A DNA stretch of 13,425 nucleotides, taken from the NCBI GenBank assembly GCA_011522945.1, contig WTHY01000007.1:7096-20520 (forward strand), given 5' to 3'. Below, one piece after another: positions 6,019-13,062 of the stretch. Source of the stretch: Alphaproteobacteria bacterium. Its GTDB lineage: Bacteria; Pseudomonadota; Alphaproteobacteria; Puniceispirillales; Puniceispirillaceae. Numbering within the stretch: the stretch's first letter is position 1; each line of letters opens with the position of its first letter. A program made the position numbers and the translations under genes. Under the pieces are notes generated by a model. It was given only the letters and a program-made list of their open reading frames with translations, had not been told where the DNA came from and did not search any database.

Positions 6019-7272
6019 ATGGACGCAAAGACACTCATTTCAGACTTAGCCAAAGCAGCTAAAACCGCACAATCTGTGCTTGGTAAATCAGACCATGCGA
6101 TGCGGCAGGCAGCTCTGACAATGTCTGCACAGCATATTCGTCAGTCGCAATCTGAAATCCTAGCGGCAAATGCCATTGATGTTGCCGCTGGTAAAGCGCG
6201 TGGGCTGACTGATGCCTTTATTGACCGTCTTACCCTGACACCAGATCGCATTGAGAGCATGGCAAATGGACTGGAAGCGATTTCGGCCCTGCCTGATCCG
6301 CTTGGTGCAGAGCTGGCACGCTGGCAAGTGCCATCAGGCCTCGATATTGCGCGTGTGGCAACAGCCTTAGGTGTTATTGGCATTATTTATGAAAGCCGGC
6401 CGAATGTAACAGTCGATGCTGCTGGCTTATGCATCAAATCTGGAAACGCAGCGATTCTGCGCGGCGGTTCAGATAGTTTCCATACAAGTCGTTTGCTGGC
6501 AAAATTGATGCAAACTGGCCTTGCCGAGGCTGGATTACCAGAAGATGCTGTGGCCATGGTTTCGACATCTGACAGAGACGCTGTAGGCGCAATGCTGCAG
6601 GCTGTTGGACAAATTGATGTCATTATTCCGCGCGGTGGCAAAGGTCTGGTTGGCAGAGTGCAAGACGAAGCCAGAGTGCCCGTATTCGCACATCTAGAGG
6701 GCATTTGCCATCTCTATCTAGCGCCTGGCGCTGATATTGCCAAAGCAACAAAAGTGATTGTGAATGCCAAGATGCGTAGGACAGGCATTTGCGGGGCAGC
6801 AGAAACCTTACTGATAGATAAAAGCATGACAAATCATCTGGCTGGCATTGCCGAGGCGCTGCAACAAGCTGGATGTCATTTGCGCGGCGATGCAGAGGCC
6901 TGTGCGCTCGTATCAGGCATGGAACAGGCTGAAGAGGCAGATTGGTCAACAGAATATCTTGATTCGATTTTATCTGTGCGCATTATTGATGATTTTGAGG
7001 CTGCTATTGATCATATCCGCACCTATGGATCTGGCCATACAGAAGCGATTTTGACAGAGGATGTTGCGTTGATGGACCGCTTTTTTGCTGAGGTTGATAG
7101 CGCAATCGTTATCGCCAATGCCTCAACACAATTTGCTGATGGCGGTGAATTCGGCCTGGGTGCCGAGATTGGCATTGCCACTGGCAAACTGCATGCACGT
7201 GGACCTGTTGGGGCTGCACAATTGACTAGCTTTAAATATGTAGTACGTGGTGATGGTACAACACGCCCCTAA
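6019..7272 (+). CDS. proA: Gamma-glutamyl phosphate reductase
   Basis: It reduces gamma-glutamyl phosphate, the ProB product, to glutamate semialdehyde with NADPH; this cyclises toward proline. The 417-residue length is normal for the family. Features of the aldehyde-dehydrogenase fold are clear: YESRPNVTVDAAGLCIKSG at 124-142, the nucleotide-binding ILRGGSD at 146-152, IIPRGGKGLV at 202-211, and HLEGICHLY at 225-233. The catalytic cysteine is Cys258 in RRTGICGAAE. The C-terminal segment with QFADGGEFGLGAEIGIAT is also typical. The start has a partial ribosome site (AAAGAGA at 6007-6013). It follows proB by 33 bases, and its last 20 bases overlap the start of nadD, so the three are likely co-transcribed and proA-nadD translationally coupled. 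Confidence 0.97.
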   Translation: MDAKTLISDLAKAAKTAQSVLGKSDHAMRQAALTMSAQHIRQSQSEILAANAIDVAAGKARGLTDAFIDRLTLTPDRIESMANGLEAISALPDPLGAELARWQVPSGLDIARVATALGVIGIIYESRPNVTVDAAGLCIKSGNAAILRGGSDSFHTSRLLAKLMQTGLAEAGLPEDAVAMVSTSDRDAVGAMLQAVGQIDVIIPRGGKGLVGRVQDEARVPVFAHLEGICHLYLAPGADIAKATKVIVNAKMRRTGICGAAETLLIDKSMTNHLAGIAEALQQAGCHLRGDAEACALVSGMEQAEEADWSTEYLDSILSVRIIDDFEAAIDHIRTYGSGHTEAILTEDVALMDRFFAEVDSAIVIANASTQFADGGEFGLGAEIGIATGKLHARGPVGAAQLTSFKYVVRGDGTTRP

Positions 7273-7963
7273 TCCCGTTAGGCTATCAGGCCGTCTGACA
7301 AGAAGCCAATTTCGTGGCAAAATCGGCATTATGGGCGGCTCCTTTAACCCACCGCATGCCGGACATCTTGCGATGGCAAAACGGGCACGCGCCCAAGCAG
7401 GATTAAAATATGTCATCTGGCTTGTCAGCCCACAAAACCCGCTCAAATCTAGCCGGGGCATGGCCTCTTTTACCAGTCGATTAGCTGCCTGTGAGAAAAT
7501 GGCAAAGGGGCATAGCTGGCTACATGTCAGTCAATTTGAAACCTGTCTCCAGCAGCAGGCTGGGCAAATTTATCAGCCTGTAACAACAGCCCAGACGCTT
7601 GTCGAATTGCGGCGCCTCCTGCCATATGCGCAGCTCATCTGGGTGATGGGCGCTGATAATCTTATCCAATTTGGCAGCTGGGATAATTGTGAGATGATAC
7701 AGAATGCCACTGATATGCTGATATTAGGCAGGCCAGGCTATAATTATCAGGCGCTCTCAGGCTATGGTCGTCATCTTATGGGACATAGGACACAGCCACG
7801 ACTACTTGGCAAAAAAACTATCTCCGGCACCTACACTCGTAGTAGATTGACTGACGGCAAACGGACTAATAGCAACTGGACTGGCGGCAAATGGGCTTTT
7901 GATATGAATGCCTATAATTTACTATCGGCGACGCAATTGCGCCAAGCTGGAAACCAGCTTTAG
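7253..7963 (+). CDS. nadD: Nicotinate-nucleotide adenylyltransferase
   Basis: It makes nicotinate adenine dinucleotide from nicotinate mononucleotide and ATP, the penultimate step of NAD synthesis. The ATP-binding motif GGSFNPPHAGH is at residues 28-38; SPQNPLK and WVMGADNLIQFGSWDNC follow; the second catalytic motif is LLSATQLR near the C-terminus, the counterpart of ISSTxxR. The 236-residue length includes a 23-residue N-terminal lead of little recognisable content. I chose the ATG at 7253; GTG codons at 7247 and 7250 are in frame just upstream, and no strong ribosome site separates them. All choices overlap the end of proA, as expected for coupled genes. Just before the C-terminal motif there is an imperfect in-frame duplication (TDGKRT and TGGKWA, 30 bases apart), which lengthens the segment before WAFDM. 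The role is secure; the start is not. Confidence 0.93.
   Translation: MVQHAPNPVRLSGRLTRSQFRGKIGIMGGSFNPPHAGHLAMAKRARAQAGLKYVIWLVSPQNPLKSSRGMASFTSRLAACEKMAKGHSWLHVSQFETCLQQQAGQIYQPVTTAQTLVELRRLLPYAQLIWVMGADNLIQFGSWDNCEMIQNATDMLILGRPGYNYQALSGYGRHLMGHRTQPRLLGKKTISGTYTRSRLTDGKRTNSNWTGGKWAFDMNAYNLLSATQLRQAGNQL
7849..7897 (+). repeat. Imperfect in-frame 30-bp duplication inside nadD
   Basis: Bases 7849-7867 and 7879-7897 match at 16 of 19 positions (GACTGRCGGCAAAYGGRCT). The period of 30 bases is exactly ten codons, so the frame is kept and the protein carries TDGKRT and TGGKWA. It looks like a decayed tandem duplication. Confidence 0.55.
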
Positions 7964-8080
7964 CTTTGCGTGATATGGCAGATTGCGAATCTTCAGGAAG
8001 TTAGATATATTACATTTAGAAATTACGCATAGTCTTTATAAGCGTTGTGTAATCGCTGTGCATGAATAGGAGACAAGACC

Positions 8081-8461
8081 ATAGTTGCACCAAAATCGCA
8101 GCTAACACCCGACCAGGTACGTGACTTGGTGCTGCAATCACTCGATGATGATAAGGGTCAAGATATCACTACAATTCCCCTATCGGGAAAATCTTCCATG
8201 GCAGACTATATGGTAATTGCGACAGGCTCGTCCTCGCGCCAGGTTGCGTCTATGGCAGAGCATCTTGAATTCAAATTAAAACAGTCCGGTGTCGGCATTC
8301 TTGGAAAAGAAGGTGTCGGGCAAGCTGATTGGATTCTGCTAGATGCAAACGACGTCATAGTGCATCTATTCCGCCCTGAAGTTCGTGAGTTCTACGGGCT
8401 AGAACGCATGTGGCAGACAGCAACAGATAGCGAAGTTGTACATGTATCTGCTGAATCCTAA
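8081..8461 (+). CDS. rsfS: Ribosomal silencing factor RsfS, apparent ATA start
   Basis: RsfS binds ribosomal protein L14 on the 50S subunit and blocks joining with 30S when nutrients are short. The conserved fold is clear: LDDDKGQDI, GKSSMADYMVIATGSSSRQV, GVGQADWILLDANDVIVHLF and FYGLERMW, which agree closely with family members. The conserved first helix (TPDQVRDLVLQSLDDDKGQDI) begins upstream of the first conventional start, TTG at 8126, so that start would cut it. Reading upstream, the frame stays open to a TGA at 8063. AGGAG at 8068-8072 lies 8 bases before an ATA codon at 8081, and there is no ATG, GTG or TTG between them in frame. I therefore place the start at ATA, giving 126 residues. 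An A-for-G sequencing error in an ATG is the main alternative. It lies 117 bases after nadD and 12 bases before rlmH. Confidence 0.88.
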   Translation: MVAPKSQLTPDQVRDLVLQSLDDDKGQDITTIPLSGKSSMADYMVIATGSSSRQVASMAEHLEFKLKQSGVGILGKEGVGQADWILLDANDVIVHLFRPEVREFYGLERMWQTATDSEVVHVSAES

Positions 8462-8468
8462 GGGATTC
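8453..8468 (+). promoter_or_regulatory. Hairpin over the rsfS stop and rlmH ribosome site
   Basis: GAATCC (8453-8458) pairs with GGATTC (8463-8468) around the 4-base loop TAAG, which contains the rsfS stop codon. The right arm and loop contain AGGGA (8461-8465), the presumed ribosome-binding site of rlmH at 8474. Ribosomes finishing rsfS would open the stem and free the site. This implies translational coupling, by inference from the layout. Confidence 0.45.
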
Positions 8469-8473
8469 TGTAG

Positions 8474-8935
8474 ATGCAGCTAAATATCCTCGCGATTGGC
8501 AAGGCGCGCAAGAGCCCTGAATCCAGATTATGTGCAGATTATATGAAGCGCCTGCCTTTTGGCGGCAATATTATTGAGCAGGAGTCTCGGCTACCTGAGG
8601 GGCCTGCGCGGCAAAAAGACGAATCACAAAAACTCTTATCTTGCCTGCCACAAAAGGGCAGCATCCGCCTTGTTGCCTTCGATCCAACAGGATCGGATAT
8701 AAGCTCTGAAGCCCTTGCAAATCTTATATCAAAATGGCGAGAGGATGGGGTTGGTGCCTGTTATTTTGCCATTGGCGGCGCAGATGGGCATAATCAAAAC
8801 CTCCTAGAAAAAGCAAACAAAACACTGGCTTTTGGACGTGCTGTATGGCCCCATATGTTATTTCGGACTATGGTATCAGAGCAGCTTTACCGTGCTGAGA
8901 TGATTCTCAAACAGCATCCCTATCACCGCGGTTAA
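8474..8935 (+). CDS. rlmH: 23S rRNA (pseudouridine-1915-N3)-methyltransferase
   Basis: It methylates pseudouridine 1915 in helix 69 of 23S rRNA on assembled 70S ribosomes, using S-adenosylmethionine. The 153-residue SPOUT-family protein shows the start MQLNILAIGKARKSPE, the conserved central segment VAFDPTGSDISSEALA at 67-82, the SAM-binding knot sequence FAIGGADGHN at 98-107, and the C-terminal HMLFRTMVSEQLYRA and HPYHRG motifs. Length is normal. The start follows AGGGA at 8461-8465, which overlaps the rsfS stop and is paired in a small hairpin. Pairing with rsfS is a widespread arrangement and makes sense because both products act on the large subunit or the intact ribosome. Confidence 0.96.
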   Translation: MQLNILAIGKARKSPESRLCADYMKRLPFGGNIIEQESRLPEGPARQKDESQKLLSCLPQKGSIRLVAFDPTGSDISSEALANLISKWREDGVGACYFAIGGADGHNQNLLEKANKTLAFGRAVWPHMLFRTMVSEQLYRAEMILKQHPYHRG

Positions 8936-8966
8936 TATCAATCCGCTCAACATTTTGAGACACAAT

Positions 8967-10496
8967 ATGCAATCAAGACAGAAACCGGTAATCTTATGTA
9001 TTATGGATGGGTGGGGACAGGCTCCAGCTAGTGATATGAATGCTGTTTCTGCTGCACAAACCCCGCATGTTGACAAGTTGATGGCAGACGGGCCGTTGAG
9101 CTTTCTGCAGGCATCTGGCCCAGCTGTTGGCCTGCCAGAGGGACAGCCTGGCAATTCTGAGGTAGGACATCTGACAATTGGCTCAGGCCGGCTTATTCAA
9201 CAAGATCTACCGCGCATTGATGATGCGATTAACACTAATAGCCTCGCAACACTACCAGAAATGCAGGAGTTTATGGCCAAGATGCAGCAGTCTGGCGGTG
9301 CTGTGCACTTACTTGGCTTAATTTCAACTGGCGGCGTACATGCACATAGCCGGCATATTCAGGCTATTGCCAATATTTTTGCTCGTTCGGGGCTTAAGGT
9401 TCATGTGCATATGTTCACTGATGGGCGTGACACTGTGCCGAAAATTGCCGAGCAGATGCTAGCCGATTTTCTAAACGGGCTTGATGACACGATTCAAATT
9501 AGCACAATCACAGGTCGCTATTTTGCAATGGATAGAGATAAAAGATGGGACCGAACAAAGCTGGCACGAGATGTTATTTTATACGGTGATGCTGACTATG
9601 TGGCTGGCACAGCGGCCGAGGCGATCGCCATGGCCTATGAACGAGATGAGCAAGATGAGTTCATCCGCCCGACTGTGATCTCAGGCTATGAGGGACTGAA
9701 AGCTGGAGATGGGCTTTTCATGGCTAATTTCCGTGTCGATAGAGCACGTCAAATCATGTCTGCTTTCATCACGCCAGATATGACAGAATTACCGGCAGTG
9801 ACCTTGCCGCCTCTTGCGGCTAGTTTAGCGATGACCCCGCTGTCAGACTGGCTGGATCCCTATGTGCCACATTTATTTGGCCCGCCAGATTTATCCTCGG
9901 GACTTGGCGCCTGTGTAGCAGATGCTGGTCTGAAACAGCTGCGCCTAGCTGAGACGGAAAAATACCCACATGTCACATTCTTCTTTAATGGAGGCGCGGA
10001 AACAGCCTTTACTGGTGAGGAACGTGCTGTTGTCGCCTCGCCAAAAGTGGCAACCTATGATTTGCAGCCAGAAATGAGTGCTAAAGACGTGTTAAGCCGC
10101 GCCGTGGACGCAGTTGAGAGCAAGCAGGTGGATCTTATTATCATCAATTTTGCTAACCCTGATATGGTTGGCCATACAGGCGATATTCAAGCTGCCATAA
10201 GGGCTGTTGAAACGGTTGATTCGGCTGTTGGCACACTATCTGATGCCGTTCTGTCTCATGGTGGCATCATGATTGTCACTGCAGACCACGGTAATTGTGA
10301 GGTCATGTGGGATACTGCAAATGCATGCCCACATACCGCCCATACAACAAATCTTGTACCTTGCATGATTGTTGGGGCGGATGCAGGCACAGAACTAGCA
10401 AACGGCACTTTAGCAGATTTAGCGCCAACAATTCTGACCATGCTTGGCCTTCCGGTACCAGAGGTTATGACAGGGAAAAGCTTGATCATGAAGTAA
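8967..10496 (+). CDS. gpmI: 2,3-bisphosphoglycerate-independent phosphoglycerate mutase
   Basis: It interconverts 3- and 2-phosphoglycerate in glycolysis and gluconeogenesis using two metal ions and a phosphoserine intermediate. From the ATG at 8967 it has 509 residues, normal for the family. An in-frame TTG at 8955 is an alternative but has no better ribosome site; the conserved sequence begins at KPVILCIMDGWG in either case. Motifs: Asp14 in MDGWG (metal), the phosphorylated Ser64 in GQPGNSEVGHL, HAHSRHI near 124-130, DGRDTVP near 151-157, GRYFAMDRDKRWDR, NFRVDRARQ, PDMVGHTGD, TADHGNCE and HTAHTTNLVP. It follows rlmH by 31 bases and is followed by 130 bases without a clear terminator before ctpA. 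Confidence 0.97.
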   Translation: MQSRQKPVILCIMDGWGQAPASDMNAVSAAQTPHVDKLMADGPLSFLQASGPAVGLPEGQPGNSEVGHLTIGSGRLIQQDLPRIDDAINTNSLATLPEMQEFMAKMQQSGGAVHLLGLISTGGVHAHSRHIQAIANIFARSGLKVHVHMFTDGRDTVPKIAEQMLADFLNGLDDTIQISTITGRYFAMDRDKRWDRTKLARDVILYGDADYVAGTAAEAIAMAYERDEQDEFIRPTVISGYEGLKAGDGLFMANFRVDRARQIMSAFITPDMTELPAVTLPPLAASLAMTPLSDWLDPYVPHLFGPPDLSSGLGACVADAGLKQLRLAETEKYPHVTFFFNGGAETAFTGEERAVVASPKVATYDLQPEMSAKDVLSRAVDAVESKQVDLIIINFANPDMVGHTGDIQAAIRAVETVDSAVGTLSDAVLSHGGIMIVTADHGNCEVMWDTANACPHTAHTTNLVPCMIVGADAGTELANGTLADLAPTILTMLGLPVPEVMTGKSLIMK

Positions 10497-10626
10497 TGTG
10501 AGTGGCAAGATGGCACTTAGTCATACCACCTCGAGACATGACGAAACGGAATAGATGAGAGCGGTTGAAAAATAGCCGGTCACAAATAGATATAGACATA
10601 AAGACGGATAAGGTCAGGCCCCAACT

Positions 10627-11928
10627 ATGTTTCGATTTTCACCGCTTACGAATATTCTTGCGAAAAGTGCGACATTCATCACCATGGCTGTCATTGCTGG
10701 TATGGCATTGCCAACGCTAACAACAGCCCAGTCGAATAATTCAGAAGAAACTTATCGCCAATTATCCCTATTTGGGGATGTCTTCCAAAGGGTGCGGTCA
10801 TCCTATGTTGAAGAGGTAGAAGATAAAGACCTTATCGAAGCTGCCATTAATGGCATGCTGACTTCGCTGGACCCACATTCCTCATTCTTGCCAGATGATA
10901 GTTTTAAGAAAATGCAGGTGCAGACCACAGGCAGATTTGGCGGGCTAGGTATTGAAGTCACCATGGATAGTGGTTTTGTGAAAGTTGTCTCACCTATTGA
11001 TGATACACCTGCCGCCAAAGCAGGATTACAACCTGAAGATTATATCATAGCCGTGAATGACGAGACTGTTTTAGGTCTTACTCTAAATGAGGCTGTGGAG
11101 CGGCTTCGCGGACCGATAGGCAGCGAGGTTGTGATCACTGTGCAGCGCGGTCAAGAAGAACCGTTCGATGTCTCTATCATACGTGACGAGATCAAAATCA
11201 AATCTGTGCGCTCAGAACTATTCGAAGATGTAGGTTATATTCGACTTACAACATTCTCAGAACAGACAACACCAGGGCTGTTAGATGCCGTGGATGAGCT
11301 GCGCTCACAGGCTGGAGAGGCCGGCTTGGCTGGATTGGTTTTGGATTTACGAAATAACCCAGGCGGTCTTTTAGGAGAGGCCATAAAGGTATCAGATGCT
11401 TTCCTTGAAGAAGGCGAGATTGTGTCAACACGGGGCCGTGATGATGCTGATATTTCACATGCCTATGCACGGCCAGGTGACATTGCCGCTGGTCTGCCGC
11501 TTGTTGTTCTTATTAATTCTGGGTCAGCATCAGCCTCCGAGATTGTTGCCGGCGCTTTAAAGGATCATAATCGCGCTATTTTGATGGGCAATCGGTCCTT
11601 TGGGAAAGGCTCAGTGCAAAGTGTTATCCCGATGCCTGGATTTGGGGCTATGCGCCTGACGACAGCGCGCTATTTCACACCCTCTGGTGTATCTATCCAA
11701 GCCAAGGGTATTGCGCCAGATATTGAAGTTGAACTGGCCCGTATTGAAACTGTTGATCAGGGTCTGCGCCGGGAAGAAGATTTGCGAGGCGCTCTAGATA
11801 GTTCTGATAATGCTACATCTGAGGCAGAGGCTGAGGAATTTGACCAGTCACAAATCGATTTCCAATTGGCGCGTGCCATTGATTTACTACGTGGCATGAA
11901 AATTTTCGATCAACTTGATATGCGCTAA
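10627..11928 (+). CDS. ctpA: Periplasmic carboxy-terminal processing protease (S41, CtpA/Prc type)
   Basis: A secreted serine protease that trims or degrades envelope proteins from the C-terminus. Residues 1-35 look like a Sec signal peptide (basic start, hydrophobic ITMAVIAGMALPTL, likely cleavage near TTAQS). A S41 N-terminal helical part with GMLTSLDPHSSFL at 76-88 follows, then a PDZ domain at about 95-175 (GLGIEV, DDTPAAKAGL, GLTLNEAVERLRG), then the protease core. The catalytic pair is inferred as Ser302 in NSGSASASEI and Lys327 in FGKGSVQ, with the substrate-side LDLRNNPGGLL at 239-249. The 433 residues are slightly short for the family, mostly at an acidic linker near 390-405. No good ribosome site precedes the ATG; AAGG lies about 15 bases away. 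TTGAAA at 10565 might be part of a promoter, but no well-spaced -10 follows. Confidence 0.94.
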   Translation: MFRFSPLTNILAKSATFITMAVIAGMALPTLTTAQSNNSEETYRQLSLFGDVFQRVRSSYVEEVEDKDLIEAAINGMLTSLDPHSSFLPDDSFKKMQVQTTGRFGGLGIEVTMDSGFVKVVSPIDDTPAAKAGLQPEDYIIAVNDETVLGLTLNEAVERLRGPIGSEVVITVQRGQEEPFDVSIIRDEIKIKSVRSELFEDVGYIRLTTFSEQTTPGLLDAVDELRSQAGEAGLAGLVLDLRNNPGGLLGEAIKVSDAFLEEGEIVSTRGRDDADISHAYARPGDIAAGLPLVVLINSGSASASEIVAGALKDHNRAILMGNRSFGKGSVQSVIPMPGFGAMRLTTARYFTPSGVSIQAKGIAPDIEVELARIETVDQGLRREEDLRGALDSSDNATSEAEAEEFDQSQIDFQLARAIDLLRGMKIFDQLDMR

Positions 11929-11977
11929 GACAACCCAGCATATATATCGAACAAATCCTACCGTAAGAGACTAAACT

Positions 11978-12466
11978 ATGGCCACACAACCTTATCAAGA
12001 ACGTCCCTATCGGCCCTGCGTCGGCATAATGCTTATCAATAAAGATAATAAGGTTTTTGCAGGACAGAGGATTGATAATCGTGCAGAAGCCTGGCAGATG
12101 CCGCAAGGTGGTATAGACGATGGTGAAGATGTGGAAACCGCCTGCTTCCGTGAAATGGAAGAAGAAATAGGCACGCGCAATGCGCGCATCATTGCCATTC
12201 ATTCTGACTGGCTAGATTACGATATCCCTGAGGGACTATCTGACAGGCTCTGGAACGGACAATATCGTGGTCAGACCCAAAAGTGGGTTGCTCTGCGCTT
12301 TGAAGGCGAGGATAGCGATATCAATATTGAAACAGGTGAGCCGGAATTCTGTAGTTGGCGGTGGGTTGACCCAGGCCAGCTCTCATCTCTTGCCGTCCCG
12401 TTTAAGCGGCAGGTATATGATGCCGTGTTGAATGAATTTGCGCCTATTTTCTTGACTAATTCCTAA
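11978..12466 (+). CDS. rppH: RNA pyrophosphohydrolase (Nudix)
   Basis: It removes pyrophosphate from the 5' end of primary transcripts, which starts decay by RNase E-type enzymes. The 162-residue protein has the Nudix box GX5EX7REUXEEXGU at residues 44-66 (Gly44, Glu50, Arg58-Glu59, Glu62-Glu63, Gly65), with Thr66 in the last, usually hydrophobic position. RPCVGIMLIN at the start, AWQMPQGGID before the box, and QKWVALRF plus EFCSWRWVD after it are typical of RppH and set it apart from general Nudix enzymes. AAGAGA at 11965-11970 precedes the ATG by 7 bases. It is 49 bases after ctpA. Its stop codon is followed directly by a 14-bp tandem repeat array, then a terminator shared with atpC. Confidence 0.93.
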   Translation: MATQPYQERPYRPCVGIMLINKDNKVFAGQRIDNRAEAWQMPQGGIDDGEDVETACFREMEEEIGTRNARIIAIHSDWLDYDIPEGLSDRLWNGQYRGQTQKWVALRFEGEDSDINIETGEPEFCSWRWVDPGQLSSLAVPFKRQVYDAVLNEFAPIFLTNS

Positions 12467-12535
12467 CATATATAAACGGGCATATATAAACGGGCATATA
12501 TAAACGGGCACATATAAACGGGCGCATTTAGGCGG
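12467..12535. repeat. 14-bp tandem repeat array after rppH
   Basis: Three exact copies of CATATATAAACGGG (12467-12480, 12481-12494, 12495-12508) are followed by a one-mismatch copy (12509-12522) and a degenerate copy with the outline GCATTTAGGCGG. A further fragment near 12537-12550 (CATATTTATTGCGG) may be an older copy. The array begins at the base after the rppH stop codon and is confined to the spacer between two convergent genes. Confidence 0.85.
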
Positions 12536-12615
12536 CCATATTTATTGCGGTTTATAGAGATCAACATATTAGAGCAGGCATATATAGGCACATCTATACT
12601 GAGCAAAGCCTCAAT

Positions 12616-12652
12616 AAAAAAGCCGCCTACGGAATTCCGTGGCGGCTTTTTT
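12616..12652. terminator. Bidirectional terminator between rppH and atpC
   Basis: AAAAAAGCCGCC and GGCGGCTTTTTT pair perfectly. Inside them ACGGAA and TTCCGT continue the stem, with one T (12628) bulged out, so up to 18 pairs can form apart from the tip. The T6 on the plus strand and A6 on the other side give a release tract in both directions, as suits convergent genes. It lies 150 bases after rppH and 16 bases after the atpC stop. Confidence 0.9.
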
Positions 12653-12668
12653 GATATGATATCTTAGC

Positions 12669-13022
12669 TTAAATGGCTGCCTTTACCGCCATCAAGAAGT
12701 CTTTGTCAGCCTCTGATGCATCAGCTGCGCGAAGATCTAGCTCTTCTGCAGAGACTTTATCTAAATTCTCAGCACGCTCAGCTAATACAATAACGCGCTC
12801 ACCACTGACATCTGCAACACCGCCATCAATCATGAAACGGCTTGTTACCTTGCCGCCTTCATAGATTTCCAACTGACCACGCTGCAAATTTGCAAGCATA
12901 GCAGAATGGCGTGGCAGAACACCAAACAGGCCTTCACTACCAGGAATAACAACCATCTCCACCTCTGCACTCATCATAGTGCGTGCTGGTGTTACAAGTT
13001 CAAGTTGTGTTGTCTCTGCCAT
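12669..13022 (-). CDS. atpC: F1F0 ATP synthase epsilon subunit
   Basis: This central-stalk subunit of F1 couples rotation to catalysis and can inhibit ATP hydrolysis. The N-terminal beta-sandwich is clear: LELVTPARTMMSAEVEMVVIPGSEGLFGVLPRHSAML near residues 7-43, then DGGVADVSGERVIVLAERAE near 66-85. Only about 32 residues remain for the C-terminal helical part, so at 117 residues it is shorter than the usual 130-140, probably with an abbreviated second helix. That helix carries the inhibitory function in other bacteria, so inhibition may be weak or absent (inference). The start is supported by GAGG about 8 bases upstream. It follows atpD by 40 bases as the last gene of the operon and ends at the bidirectional terminator. 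Confidence 0.95.
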   Translation of the reverse strand: MAETTQLELVTPARTMMSAEVEMVVIPGSEGLFGVLPRHSAMLANLQRGQLEIYEGGKVTSRFMIDGGVADVSGERVIVLAERAENLDKVSAEELDLRAADASEADKDFLMAVKAAI

Positions 13023-13062
13023 CAGATTTTCCTCTTTAAGGTGCTAGCAATAGCCAGGATGC

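Noticed and set aside
10497..10560. Short dyad near AGTGGCAAGATGGCACT after gpmI as a terminator
   Set aside because: Only four bases pair cleanly and no T-run follows.
3713..12466. The whole plus-strand run considered as a new functional system
   Set aside because: Every gene is a recognised housekeeping gene in a conserved alphaproteobacterial order; nothing points to a new defence, mobile or biosynthetic module.
12467..12550. Repeat array considered as a CRISPR
   Set aside because: The 14-bp units are directly adjacent without spacers and there are no cas genes nearby.
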